From the NCBI GenBank assembly GCA_947044405.1, contig CAMRHE010000324.1, forward strand, positions 1,178,001 to 1,242,000: a DNA stretch of 64,000 bases, written 5' to 3'. The stretch comes from Leptodactylus fallax. Taxonomy: Eukaryota; Chordata; Amphibia; Anura; Leptodactylidae. The notes under the pieces are model-generated. The model searched no databases, had not been told where the DNA came from, and saw nothing but the letters and a program-made list of their open reading frames with translations. The position numbers were made by a program, and so were the translations under genes. Shown here piece by piece: positions 24,991-36,735 of this stretch. Each line of letters begins with the position of its first letter. Position 1 is the stretch's first letter.

Positions 24991-25400
24991 AGAGATGGGT
25001 GAACCTCTAAAGATTCATTCTGTTTCAGGTTTGGATGGTTCAGTCCAAAGATTCTATATAGGTCGAATTAGATAGTTATGAATAAGAGTTTAATTTGGCT
25101 TAAAGAGGACCTTTCACGTCCACATGTACAGTATATGCGGTTTTACATACCGCTAGAAAGCCGATAGCGCGCTGAAACCGCATATACATGAGGACGTGAA
25201 AGGTCCTCTTTAAAACATACTTTATGACACTGTCTGGGCTCTTAGACCTCTGTCTAGCCCATGTCTAGCTCTCTAAGGCAAACACAGCCGAAGTACACAG
25301 CCAATGTAATAGTAACAAAAACATGGATGTCTATGAGAAAATGGATAGTAAGCAGTGGATACAAACTCCTAGTTTTTTTTTTTTTGTTTTTTTTTTACAC
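24991..25400 (+). repeat. Dispersed repeat (GAGATGGGTGAACCTC end), copy 1
   Basis: It shares several blocks in order with 47945-48190: AGAGATGGG(T/A)GAACCTCT, TTTCAGGTT, GGTTCAGTCCAAA, TCTAGCTCTCTAAGGCAAA and GGATACAAACTCCTAG. The AGAGATGGGNGAACC start resembles a hAT-type terminus. Copy 1 is interrupted by the TTAA MITE at 25100-25213; copy 2 lacks it, giving an empty-site comparison. Confidence 0.7.
25100..25213. mobile_element. Short TTAA MITE (114 bp)
   Basis: TTAAAGAGGACCTTTCACGT at the left faces ACGTGAAAGGTCCTCTTTAA at the right. The ends are near-perfect inverted repeats and the flank is TTAA. The interior pairs TATATGCGGTTT with AAACCGCATATA. The whole element folds into one long hairpin. 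T2/Kolobok-like by its ends. Confidence 0.85.
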
Positions 25401-25604
25401 TTTTTAACATTCAAAGGGGTTGTCCCACAAAGTAAAGTGAAAAGGACCTTTCTCGCACTCCACATTCAACCTTTCCGCAGGAAAGCTGAATGTGGGCAGG
25501 ACTCGGTGGGACTGGTGATGGTTGGTGCTCCCATGCACTTCCATGGGAGCGCCACTGATTGCTGAAGTACAACACTTATTTTTTTTGTTACAAAAAGCTC
25601 TAAG

Positions 25605-26240
25605 CTAAAGAAATGAGACTTGGCATTCAAAGTGTGAAGTGGCTATTGAAAATTAGAGTAGAAGACACTGCATCACAGTCAGCTTAGGGTCTTGGAGTGA
25701 CAATGTTATTTTTTTCTGTATTATTTTTCACATAAAACACTAGTGCAAAAATAATAAGATGATGAGATTTAGCATGGAAAGGATGACCTATGCAGTGAAA
25801 ATTATAGTAACACACATTGCACATCACAGCTTGGATTTTTTGAGTGACATCGACAATTTTTCTGTGTTATTTTTAAGCAAAAACCCTAATGTAAAAAATA
25901 CATAACAGAAGATGAGAAGTGAACATTACTGTAGCACACACTGCGTGACAGCCACATTGGATTTTTGGAAGGACAGTGGTAATTTTTCTGTATTTTCTTG
26001 CAAAAAAAATCAATTGCAAAAATTACCTTAACAAAAATGAGATTTTTCACTGAGTGACTTGGACATTTGGAATAATATAAGACACTCTGTGGACAGTAAC
26101 ACATCACACTGCAGCACTAGTAACAGATCTGACATTGTATTTAAAAAAGGAAAAATAGCTTAATAAATGAGATTTGGCATTGGAAGTGTGACCTGGCCAG
26201 TGTATGTGTAACACAGTGGACAGTACAGTTACAATACAGA
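25605..26240 (+). repeat. Degenerate tandem repeat, ~140-160 bp unit
   Basis: Four or five diverged units share AATGAGA(C/T)TTGGCATT, GTGTGA(A/C)(G/C)TGGC, a CACTGCATCACAG-like block and a TTTTTCTGTATTATTTTT block. This kind of eroded array often occupies the interior of old hAT elements. It follows the repeat at 24991. Confidence 0.55.
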
Positions 26241-26596
26241 GTAGAGCTTCACCCAGTCCTAGGATTTTTCTGTCCACCATGTTGATTAAATCCAACTAAT
26301 CTATACTCCATAGTCCTCCTGTCCTATATTTCAGTAGTACTATTGCGATGTTGATGGTTTTCCCCACTATCACTGTATTAGAATTGCTTTAGCTGCACTG
26401 AGAGCTTTTTTCTCCTAGTCTACTCTGTCATGATTGGCTGAGAGGCTGTTAGGCGACTCCAGAAGCCTGATTAGGGCACAGAGACCATGTGATCCTCCTC
26501 TTCTGCTCTTCTACCTCATGTTACATGTGGAGACAGCCATTTTTAGTTTGTCTGAGACAAATCACAAACATTTTGGTTTCTCTAATACCCCACAAC

Positions 26597-27275
26597 ATGA
26601 TGCTGCCACCCTCGTGTTTCACAGTTGGGATGGTGTTCTCAGGCTTGCAAGCTTCTCCTTTTTTCCTCCAAATGTAACAATAGTCATTATGGCCAAGCCT
26701 GAGAACACCATACCAACTGTGAAACACGAGGGTGGTAGCATCATGTGTGGCGTTGTTTTGCTGCAGGAGGGACTGCTGCACTTCACAAAATAGATGGCAT
26801 CATGAGGAAAGAACATTATGTAGCAATACTGAAACAACATCTCAAGACATCAGCCAGCTTGGGCGCAAATTGGTCTTCCAAATGGACAATGACCCAAAGC
26901 ATACTGCCAAACTGGTTACATAGTGGCTTAAGGATAACAAAGTCAATATTTTGGAATGACCATCACAAAGCTCTGATCTCAATCCTTTTGAAAATTTATG
27001 GGAAAAGCTGAAATGGCAGGTGCGAGCAAGACGGTCTACAAACATGGCTCAGTTACACCAGTTCTGTCAGGAGGAATGGGTCCAAATTCCTACCAAGTAT
27101 TGTGAGAAGCTTGTGGAAGGATATCCAAAATGTTTGATCCAAGTCATAAAGTTTAAGGGCAATGATACCAAATACTAATGAAATGTATGTAAACTTTTGA
27201 CTTCGTGTCATATAGTGAGAAAAACATGCATATGTGTCTTTTTATATAGTGTATGTAAACTTCTGGTTTCAACTG
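26597..27275 (+). pseudogene. Tc1-family remnant (Tc1-C) with head-to-head duplication and IR/DR-type end
   Basis: Plus-strand translation from about 26700 gives [27 protein letters not shown] (frame-shifted form of the second aspartate region) and LWEKLKWQV, the C-terminal half of a Tc1 transposase. The right end (about 27180-27275) has two direct copies of TGTATGTAAACTT(C/T)TG spaced about 65 bp apart, the IR/DR arrangement of the Sleeping Beauty-like Tc1 group, followed by TA at 27276. The left boundary is abnormal. Codons for the same [10 protein letters not shown] stretch occur again, inverted, at 26597-26647, facing 26694-26744, so the normal N-terminal half is missing. Confidence 0.85.
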
Positions 27276-27277
27276 TA

Positions 27278-27838
27278 GTCACTAAATATTACAATCATAC
27301 TAAATAAACCCCATTTTACCAACACCAGCACTACCATCATACCATGACCATACAGTGGTAGATGACATGTAAGTGAATACAGTTATATCCAGTCACTAAC
27401 CAGTGACGTCTAATTGTAGTTATTCAATTTCCTCCTCCTGCTTCATCCAGTCTGGACCTTCATGTTGAATTTTACTGACCATGACATGCCTCTGCAGAAT
27501 TTGACACATGGACATATTTGGCTACTCCCTTTTCTTGCACACCCCATCATACCTATTACCCCTCTACTTTTCCACACATGTCCTATTCTTAGTGCCCCAG
27601 AGGCCACCTTTTGTACCCCATATAAATTCTGCACAATAAGTACCACTTTTCGCTGACCCACTACAGTGTCCCCTTTAGACTCCTTACAGTAAGTACCATT
27701 TCTATTGCCCTCATACAGTAATTGTACTGTTGAGTAGCTCCTGATCCCTTAGTGACCCCATTCCACACTATCTGCTCTTTTTATGCCCACCCTAATGCCA
27801 ACATTTATTTCTCCACTTAGTACTGATGCTCCTCTGTT
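27278..27838. other. No gene seen
   Basis: CT-rich unassigned sequence preceding a minisatellite. No coding signal beyond short frames. Confidence 0.4.
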
Positions 27839-28612
27839 CCACACTCAGTAATACTCCCAAAGCGTTGCCACTCAGTAATAATATTCTCAATTGCACTGGC
27901 ACTCAGTAATAATGCTCCCAATGCACGCCACTCAGTAATAATGCTATCAATGGCACTGCCACTCAGTAACAATACTCTCAACTGAACTGCCACTCAGTAA
28001 TAATACTCCCAATGCACATCCACTCAGTAATAATACTCCCAATGTACCGCAAATCAGTGATAATACTCCCAATGTACCACCACTCAGTAATAATGCTAAC
28101 AACTGCACCACCACCACTCAGTAATAATACTCCTCCCAACTGCACTGACGCTCAGTAGTAATACTCTCAATGCACTGCCGCTGAGTAATAATGGTCCCAC
28201 TGCACTGCCACTCAGTAATAATACTCTCAACTGAACTGCCATTCAGTAATAATACTCCCAATACACATCCACTCAGTAATAATACTCCAAATGTACCGCC
28301 ACTCAGTAATAATGATAACAACTGCACCACCACCACCACTCAGTAATAATACTCCTCCCAACTGCACTGACACTCAGTAGTAATACTCTCAATGCACTGC
28401 CGCTGAGTAATAATTGTCCCACTGCACTGCCACTCAGTAATAATACTCTCAACTGAACTGCCACTCAGTAATAATACTCCCAATATACATCCACTCAGTA
28501 ATAATACTCCAAATGTACCGCCACTCAGTAATAATGATAACAACTGCACCACCACCACTCAGTAATAATACTCCTCCCAACTGCACTGCCACTCAGTAGT
28601 AATACTCCCAAC
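27839..28612 (+). repeat. CACTCAGTAATAATACTCCC minisatellite with higher-order period
   Basis: About 25 units of roughly 31 bp (core CACTCAGTAATAATACTC followed by a variable CCAATGCACTGC part). From about 28100 to 28560 units are arranged in a higher-order period of about 221 bp: a variant block with CTCCTCCCAACTGCACTGAC, a CTGAGTAATAA variant and a GATAACAACTGCACCACC variant recur in the same order twice. The minus-strand frames across it are repeat artefacts. Confidence 0.92.
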
Positions 28613-29680
28613 TTCCCCGATGTGCCACTTCTCTAAAACAAAGCCCTCATGCCATGTGCTCCATCTCCTTTTAATAATGCTCCCATACCATAAGCCCCTT
28701 TAGGGAAAGAAAACATGTACTCATCTAACCCCCAGGGAGTCCTCTTCTCATCTCAGTGGCTCAGCAGGTCCAGAGACCCATGCTGCCTACACAGGGAAGC
28801 TGACCTCATGTGATCAGTGTCCCTCCAACTCACAGGGCACACTCTTAAACACTAAAAGGAATGGAATGGTTGAACAGATAAACAAAACACCAAAATGCTC
28901 AGGGTAATAGTGCCTTTCAGATGATGTCATTGGGCTTTTTCAGACCTGTGACGGGCCTTCTTTAAGCACACTCAGCTTTACTTTATTTACAGACAACACT
29001 TACATATAATTAATGAAACTAAAATAAAATACACAAAACATGTTTGTCATGGGGGGAGGGCTACAAAGAACTCCAGAGCAACACAATTTTCGTGCTCTAA
29101 AGATAACTCGAAAATGACATTGGGGTTACATGGTAAATATCTTATTCAGTAACTGCTACACTAATAAGACACGGCAATCTAGCTTTGTGTTTCCTGACAG
29201 AATATAACATAAGAAGATGTGATACATTTGCATTTTATTAATATTTAGAAATGTAATAGCCACTGGACACTTTATTTGGAATGACTAATTTGCTGCATTA
29301 TGCATTCTAGATTTCTAGATTTCCTTGACTGCACATTTTGTTATCTGTATTCCTGAACCATGCTTCCTATTTTATAGGGTACAAATTACACTGAGTCTGA
29401 ACCGGCAGGGGCTAGAGCGCAACTTTTATTTTTAAACCACACACTATCAATAACTTTAATGTTCCATGTAAAACATATCATGTGGAGCGTTTTGTTGAAT
29501 TCATTAACAGATAACAATTGCAGCGGTCTAATAATGTAAATCCGGTTTAAATTCAATCCAAAAGAATTGAAAGACAGTAAATCTAGCTGTGATATGACAA
29601 GATGTGTGAAATTGTAGAGTTCTCAATTATAAAATACATTGGGCAGGTTTGCTAATGTAAATACTGTTAAATCTGACACA
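28613..29680. other. No gene seen
   Basis: No recognisable gene or repeat boundary. Confidence 0.4.
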
Positions 29681-29760
29681 GCGAAAAAGCGTTGCGGGAA
29701 AAACCGCGGCAAAAACACATCGTGGTTTTTCCCGCAGCGCTTTTCACAGAAAGTCCACTG
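29681..29760. repeat. Hairpin-rich CpG MITE, fragment
   Basis: GCGTTGCGGGAAAAACCGCG faces CGTGGTTTTTCCCGCAGCGC in a near-perfect hairpin, followed by CTTTTCACAGAAAGTCC. These are the terminal modules of the hairpin-rich MITE in its minus orientation. Confidence 0.75.
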
Positions 29761-31345
29761 CACGGAATATCTATTAGAAACATTCCCCAGTGTATCTATC
29801 TGGTGGGCAGAAGCCATGTATAATATAAATGAACTTGAAGTACATAATGTAAACACTGTAGGCAATAATGAATAGCATGGTATAAGACAATCGTAAAGTG
29901 TCAGTGCATATTAACAATGCATAAAAATACAAAAATGCCCAAATAGTATAATCACTCTAATGCTTGATTACATACCATAAATACAAAATAGAGTCAAATC
30001 GAGTTAAAATAGTCCCAACAAATATACAATAAAAATAAAAATGAACAATTTAATTCATATCCCAAAGGAGGGATAAGATATAAGTGTAAAGTGCCATAGA
30101 GTGCAAAAAAAGTGCTAAGTGTCTAAGATATGTGACAAAAGGAAAATGAACATTGCACTGCAACTCAGCATGTTGTAACCAATCAAATATTGGTTAACGC
30201 AAGAAGGAGAAAAAAAAAAAAAAAAAAAAAGAGACAGGCCATTTTATAATGGATGACTAATGACAATGAAGAATAAAAAAGATATATGAAATAAAAGAAG
30301 CCGGCAACATCCTTAAGATGAAACAATCCAAAGGTGAGAATCACTGACGCCATCTGACTATTGATTACAGTGAAAAATCTGAAAAAACACAAACTGTTAA
30401 AATCATTTAAAAAGACACCCTATATATAATGACTAGAGTCCATGGAATAAAAAAAAGAAGTAAAATAGAAGAGTGAAAAAAGAAAGAAGAAGAAGAAACA
30501 AAACGGAATCATAAATATAAAAAATAATAGCATATTTTCATGCCATACGCAATACCTTAGATTATAGGATTTGGATAGTGCAGCTAAGTCTTATGCTCTG
30601 CTGGCTCACTCTGGAGTTGCCAGTTACAGGTTAGGTATGTCAAACAACAGGGACAGTAAGGACGCTGTTCTGGGTGCAATGGAATGTGACCTATAATGGC
30701 CAGCCCCCTTTATTTATATCAAAAGATATAACAGAACATATTATGACGTACTTTATCACTTTATGACCCTTGAGTGTTGGCCACCAATCAAAATAAGTAA
30801 ACATAAGAATTTTATGAATACATTTCTGTCCCGTTTGCAGCAAAATATTTGCATATTTGGATACTTGGTAACTGCATTATAGACCTTCTCTAATGAGATT
30901 ACTGCTAAATCTAAAGGCCATATTTTACTAAGCTCACACTGAAAGATAAGGCAAATTGGGGGTATTTTTCAAACCCTGCATTAAAGAATTATGGTATAAA
31001 AAAAAAAATTTGCAAAGTAGTTTTGAAACTTTTTTAACTCATTTGCACTCAAAAATTTAATATTTTTACACCATCCACTCCACTTTTGAAAAGTGGGTGG
31101 GAAAATGGGCATGGTTAACCCATCTAGTCTCAACTGCAGTTTATCAACAGTGACTTTTTAAAAAGAGGCAAAATAGTCACAGTCTCAATCCAGTGACTGT
31201 TTGGTTTAGAAAGTGGAGTGACCTTTCAGAACAGAAGTATTAGGCATGTATACACCAAAGTTACCATACATCATGTGACATTTCATAAATTTGATGCAAA
31301 TTAGGCCAATGCAAACTCCAGCAAAACTGACTTTACAAATTTCCC
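29761..31345. other. No gene seen
   Basis: A-rich DNA with a poly(A) tract at 30209-30230. 29890-30560 looks like eroded transposon DNA but ends could not be defined. No coding signal. Confidence 0.4.
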
Positions 31346-32016
31346 TTAGGCCGGGGCCCCACGTTGCAAAAACGCAGCGTTTTGGTTGCGGCAGAAACAC
31401 TGTGGCTACAATTGCTGCATTTTACAATACCTACAAAGTGGATGGGATTCTGGCTAATTCCATCCACATATTGCAGAAAAAAATCTGCAGTGAAAATGCT
31501 GCGATTTCAAAAAATCTATGGAAACACTAGCGTTTTACATATACTCCATAAGTGAAAAAAACAACTAGCGGCACATAGCGTAAAACTGTAGACCACAATG
31601 AATAATTCTAGGTGTTGGTATTACAACAGTGGATGATGTGGATGTTCAGAGGAGAGAGTGCACTAACACAACAGTGATACGGTCAGGATGTGCTCTCACC
31701 TGATCAGGTTGTGGGAAGCCACAACCACTATTAAACGCACATAAGTAGTATTAGGTAGCAGCAGGACTTCTATGCGTCAATGGAGATGATTCCAGACGAA
31801 ATTGATGATCCAGAGGATGAAGTAAAAAAGTAGAAAAATGTCTGCGCTTTGCAGTAAACAGGTTCTTTTATTAATGACCAAAAAACACCACGCGTATCGA
31901 GGCAAGTGTACAAATGGTATGACCCATATACCATAATTTCCGTATAGGTATAATAAGGACAGAAAGTCCGCAGAGGAAAACTCTGCAGACTTTCTGTGAA
32001 AAACGCTGTGGCTTTA
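31346..32016 (+). repeat. Hairpin-rich CpG MITE, copy 2, split by an insertion
   Basis: The left part (31346-31545) begins TTAGGCCGGGGCCCCACG and carries the GGCAGAAACACTGTGG and GTGGATGGGATTCTGG modules. The right part (about 31935-32016) resumes with TTTCCGTATAGGTATAATAA, AAAGTCCGCAGAGGAAAACT and ACTTTCTGTGAAAAACGCTG. About 390 bp of unrelated DNA lies between. Confidence 0.78.
31546..31934 (-). mobile_element. Inserted repeat with ACGCGTGGTG motif, possibly PLE-like relic
   Basis: This DNA interrupts the hairpin-rich MITE. On the minus strand it begins near GCCTCGATACGCGTGGTG, resembling the GAAACGCGTAGGG end of the hammerhead-like motif at 41226 but with GATA for GAAA and no CTGATGA upstream. 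It also holds a perfect hairpin GGTTGTGGGAAGCCACAACC (31704-31723). Assignment to Penelope-like elements is a guess from this motif only. Confidence 0.35.
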
Positions 32017-32226
32017 AGTTAAATTTCCTTCATTGTACTGGAAACTGTTCATGAATACCAAAGATTAGTTTCAAAGCAGTTCTACACTTATAAGCTCATA
32101 AATGTACTACAGGCTTTTACAATTATTATTATTAAACTTTATGATTATAATAATTACTTTTTCAGTGTCTATCACTAACATGATGTGAATTCACCTGTAT
32201 ATAGAGAGATAGATAGAATGTAAAAA

Positions 32227-32267
<41 letters not shown>

Positions 32268-32814
32268 AAGATAGATAGAACAGAATAGATTTGTTCCAAA
32301 GTACATACATATTTACAAAATATTAATTCACAAACATCCCATTACAAACCATATGCAACATCTAACAGGGTTTCCTTGTTCTTTCCCAGTCTTTCTCTGG
32401 AGAAGGCACTAATTGGACAAAGCAGCTTCCAAAGTAGCTCTACAAAACCGCCTGAGCATGTGCAAAGCAGTTCTGGCACACATTGCTCCATATATCTAGG
32501 GGATGCAAGGGGTTTCTGTTTGGCTTGTTCTTCTGATAACATATGTGTGTTAATTATTTAAGAGATTCTGAGATGAATTGAATCATTTTGGATTTAGAAA
32601 GTCTTCACAGATTTAGTTATTTTTCTACAAAGCCTCACTGTAATTGATATGCTAATGAAAGTTTACCTGATCTATTATTTTCAGAACAAAGCAGTGCGCA
32701 ACAAAAGTAATTCTAAAAAGGGTGGTAAATAAAGTCGGCTAAGGTGAAAGTATATGATATTCTGATGAGTGTCAATTACCTGATATAATATTCAAAAAGT
32801 GTACCCTTAACAAC
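32017..32814. other. No gene seen; GATA microsatellite inside
   Basis: Unassigned DNA. The two overlapping frames at 32342-32561 on opposite strands lack known motifs. Confidence 0.4.
32205..32282. repeat. (GATA)n microsatellite
   Basis: About 17 GATA units with two short interruptions, read directly. Confidence 0.95.
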
Positions 32815-33420
32815 TTAACGCTCTGCACTATACCTGTATACCAAAGAGTGAAGTGTACTTAGCATTCAGAGTCGTACATACTGTATACAGCGCTGACATG
32901 GCACCGACTCAGGCTGTGAAAAGCGCTGCGGGAAAAACTGATGCGTTTCTACCATGGTTTTTAGCTTTAGCCTTATTCAGTTTTATTTACAATTTAACCC
33001 CTTAAAAAAATCCAAAACTTTGCAAAAAAAAAAAATAAAAAATTTGACTCAACATATTTTGACACCTGTAACTTTTTGACATTTCCATGCATAAGGCGTT
33101 TTTTTTTTTTTGTTTTTTGTTTTTTTTGCGGGGCCAGATGTACTTAGTTATACCATTTTGGATAATGTCTGATATTTTGATCACTTTTTATTTTAATTTT
33201 TATGGGAGAAAAAACTGCGGTTTTGCTCTTTTGATTTGTTTCTCACTATGGTGTTCGCCAAATGGGAAAAAATATTTTTAAATGTTTGTAAACCGGGCTT
33301 TTTCAGATGTGGGGATGTATAATATGTGTATTTATTTGTTTATTTTATTTCAAATCTAATGAAATTTTTTTTTAACATTTTTAAAAACTTAAAAAAAAAA
33401 TTTTTTTTAACTATTTTATT
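32815..33420 (-). repeat. Remnant of AT-rich TTAA family, inverted; MITE fragment inside
   Basis: Reverse-complemented, 32997-33300 matches 46375-46640 in order: a TTTTTCCC start, CCAAAATGGTATAACTAA, GCAAAAAA, AAAAGTTACAGGT and GTTTT(G/A)GATTTTTNTTAAGGGGTT. The left part starts at a TTAA (32815). A short piece of the hairpin-rich MITE (GTGAAAAGCGCTGCGGGAAA) lies at 32916-32970. Confidence 0.6.
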
Positions 33421-33499
33421 AGCTTCTTGAACCTACAATCTTTTGATTGCATGTGCCATAGGCTGCAATACAGCTATTGAGGCTGCTCATGCTTTAAAT

Positions 33500-34249
33500 A
33501 TATGTAAACCTCCCATGCCATAGACAGTAATGCAAACCCATAACATCAATGATGCAGGCTTTCAGACTCTTCACTGATAACAAGCTGGATGGTCCTGCTT
33601 CTCTTGAATCCACAAGACACGGTATCCATAATTCCATAAGGAATTTCAGATTTGGATCCATCTGACCAAAGAAAAGTTTTCCATTTTGCCTCAGTCCATT
33701 TTAAACAAGTTTAAGCCCAGAGAGGACAACGGTTGTCTTCTCTGGGCTTAAACTTGTTTAAAATGGACTGAGGCAAAATGGAAAACTTTTCTGTGGTCAG
33801 ATGGTTTCTGGATTGTGTTGACATATGACTTCTTCTTTGCATGATATAGCTTTAGCTTGCGGATATCATGGCTGTGTTCACGGACAATGATTTCTGGAAG
33901 CCCATACACTGCATTACCAATTCATCCCTGTTTTTAATGCAGTGCCATCTGAGGGCCTGTAGATTATGAGCATCCAATATTCACCGTTGGCCTTGTCCCT
34001 TATGTACATGGGTTACTCCAGATTCTCTGAGTCTTTTGATGATATTATATACTGTAAATAGTGGGATATTCAAAGTCTTTGCTGTTTTAAATTGAGGAAC
34101 ATTTTTCTGAAATTGTTCCACAATTTTTAGGGGCAGTTTATAACAGACTTTCAATTTCTGATATGTGTTCTATGAGATTTCCAGATCATTGCATTCTTGT
34201 TTTCTTTACGTTTTGCAAAGGGTCCCAACTTTTTTTGTAATAAGGGTTG
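33500..34249 (-). pseudogene. Tc1-family remnant (Tc1-D) with internal inverted duplication
   Basis: The right end reads GTCCCAACTTTTTTTGTAAT then AAGGGTTG and TA (34250-34251). Minus-strand translation gives HTH-like sequence (KTAKTLNIPLFTVYNIIKRL), then GQGQR...ILDAHNLQALRWHC, FQKSLSVNT, and pieces equivalent to the LWAKAHLKW and WSDESKF region. Further on, decayed CYQ...KPASLM and GMGGLHI follow. Between them the DNA for the KWTEAKWKTF region occurs twice, head to head (33658-33729 and 33733-33804). The C-terminal catalytic part is absent. It is a second Tc1 family, distinct from A, B and C. Confidence 0.75.
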
Positions 34250-34251
34250 TA

Positions 34252-35506
34252 AGATCGTTTAATATTTTTTAAGTTTCATCATATTTCTTCATCAATTTTT
34301 TGTGTGAATATAAATATATCCATTTTAAGCAAATTATGTTGTTGCTCTAATTTTAAATTGTAAGAAAAATCTCTCATTACTGGGATATTGTTTAAATATT
34401 ACATTTGGCATCTTCAAAGCAATACTTTTATAAATGTAGCCAAATCGTGCTTAATTGTTTTTCAGATTTTTTTCTTTCTTATTGAAACAGTCACGGAATG
34501 ATAGGGATTAGGGATTACCCAAAATCCTCAAGTGAATAAGAAATATTATCTAGAATGGATTTAACTTGCCAAAAATAAACTGCCTTATTATAAATATACA
34601 ATTCATATAGAAAACAGAAAAGCATGATGGTTACTTTTAAATGACATGTCTTTTATAGTTGCACATTGTAAAAACAATTTCTTGTCATTTTACAACTGGG
34701 AACACATTTTATATACACTATATCAGTTTCACAATGAAATGAGCAGTTGGTGGTTATTATAGCTATATCAGAGCTAGCTTCAAAGATTTCAGTGGGTGGG
34801 AATAATGTAGCACGTTGTTCAATCAAAAAACTATAGGTTACTTATGTTTCACATATTATTACCACTGCCCTCTATGTATCCTTGAAGACTAGTTTGAACA
34901 GTGCCATATATTTATATTGATGTAATGGACTGATACTTCTATTGTTGCTCTGCAGGTTTAACTTTCTTATGTCACCAACTGAGCACCTTGTTGTTAGCAG
35001 TGTCATCCAGGGCTATATTATCACTGGCGAAGGCACATGGACAAGATATTTTTGGGTACTCACCACTTCCTTTGGGGCAAAAAAACAGAGAAAATGTCAA
35101 TACTATCTACTGGCTATGAATAGTACCTTGAACAAAAGGAATGCATAACCTGTTTGTGTTGGGAGAACAATGAAGGACTCAAGACAACGGAGCCATTTTC
35201 TCTCCCTAAAAACTAGCTCTAATACTACGTCTTGGGGATTTTACAAATGTCACTAATTACATCTAGACTAGATAAAAATAACCAATGACTACCACTGAGG
35301 CATAGAAAACTCAGATTACCTGTGAATATCTGGGACTAGGGTCTGGCTATAGCATTGATCCGGCTACAAAAACTGTTCCAGACATAGATTGATAAACAAA
35401 TAAGCAAAAAATACATCCCATAGATTCATGAACTAATGACCACCAGATTATAATTATACAGATGAAGCTTGACACCTAACCAGACCCAACATTACAGAAA
35501 AGATGC
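34252..35506. other. No gene seen
   Basis: AT-rich unassigned DNA. The frame at 34942-35148 has no recognisable domain. Confidence 0.4.
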
Positions 35507-35558
35507 TTTTTTTTGTTGTTGCAAATATTGCTTTTTCGCAACATGGGGCCACAGCCTA
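35507..35558 (-). repeat. Truncated palindromic CpG MITE end
   Basis: CGCAACATGGGGCCACAGCC followed by TA matches the right end of the MITE at 16023-16244. Only about 50 bp remains. Confidence 0.6.
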
Positions 35559-35717
35559 ACTCAACCTTTAAAATGGCTTTTGTTGTGTTTTTTTATATCA
35601 CAAATAGTTTATATCAGTTGTGATATCACAAGCATAATGATAATATTTTGCCGTCCTAAAACATACATCTTTGAAATTGGGTCCATTGTTTTGAAACACC
35701 TCATATATTCCTTTTAA

Positions 35718-36036
35718 AGCTGAAGCCCCATGTGGCATGAACCCCGCGGCAAAAACTGCGGCATTTTACCCTCCCTGCAAAGCAAATCCCAACCACACTT
35801 TGCACAAAAATACCCGCAGCAGAAATGCTGCAATTTCCAAAACCGTTGCGTTTTTGGAAATTGTATCATGTCAATTATACCTACAGAAATGCTGGCGGTT
35901 TCCGTATATGTATAATTAAAGCTGAAAGTCTGCAGATGAAAACTCTGCGGACTTTCTGTGAAAAGCGGGAAAAGTGGAAATACCACAGTGTGTTTCCGCT
36001 GCTGTATTTCCCGCAGTGTTTTTTGGCTGCGGCCTA
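35718..36036 (+). repeat. Hairpin-rich CpG MITE, copy 3 (best preserved)
   Basis: It runs from GCTGAAGCCCCATGTGGC to TTTTTTGGCTGCGGCCTA, about 315 bp. Three internal hairpins are visible: GCAGCAGAAATGCTGC; AATTATACCTACAGAAA facing TTTCCGTATATGTATAATT; and GTCTGCAGA facing TCTGCGGAC. The same modules in the same order recur in copies 1, 2, 4, 5 and 6. No coding capacity. The terminal GGCC(T/G)...CCCCA pairing suggests a DNA-transposon MITE, but I could not fix a target duplication. Confidence 0.8.
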
Positions 36037-36735
36037 AAATTGTATAAACCTTGTTTTTAAATACATTATGTAAATAAACTATGTACATTATTTCTGTTTT
36101 CAGGCCATATTGTGTGTTAGCAGTTTCATGTAGTTTCAACATAAGAAGAATAGTTTCAGTAGTAAATTTAATCATTAGAATAGAAATAGAAACATGCAAA
36201 TACTTGTTAAGACAAACATGTGCAAATGCTTAGCAAGTGGATAGTTCACATTTACAATCTATCAGAGATTAATCACTTGATTGTAGCACTAATAGTTTAT
36301 TGACAAGCTGTGACTTAAAGGACAATTGGATTCATGATTTGTCAGAGATTAATTACCAGATTAGCCTAAGTGTGTTTATACAACTATGACTATTTTAGTA
36401 CATTAGGTTTGTTCTCTGGCAAGATTTATTTCAGTAACAGAAACTGAAGTGTGTTCCAACATGTTTTTTTTTAGTCGAAGACATAAAATTAAGGTCAGTT
36501 CTGATGTTCACATTTCATAATCAGAAAGTAAAAAGTCTCTGAATGAACAGAGATTGAAATTACTGTATCCAAGGATTTATACTCTACATGCTGACTAACA
36601 CTGGTCAGTCAATTGATGAATACATATACAATGTATATAATTTACTGCTGAAAATGTGCTAGAATAATGGTATAATTTGCACAAGAAAACTTGCATACAT
36701 GCCTTGCACCACATTTATGTGTGCTAGACTAGGGA
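36037..36735. other. No gene seen
   Basis: Unassigned AT-rich DNA. Confidence 0.4.

Noticed and set aside
28118..28558. Two similar minus-strand frames of about 72 residues
   Set aside because: They are the two 221-bp higher-order copies of the minisatellite.
27839..28612. CRISPR-like regular repeats
   Set aside because: Units are head-to-tail with no unique spacers, in a vertebrate-type genome. It is a minisatellite. The same applies to 58164-58620 and 62208-62580.
31704..31723. GGTTGTGG...CCACAACC hairpin preceded by CTGATCA as a second hammerhead
   Set aside because: The core does not match CTGANGA and no GAAA follows the stem.
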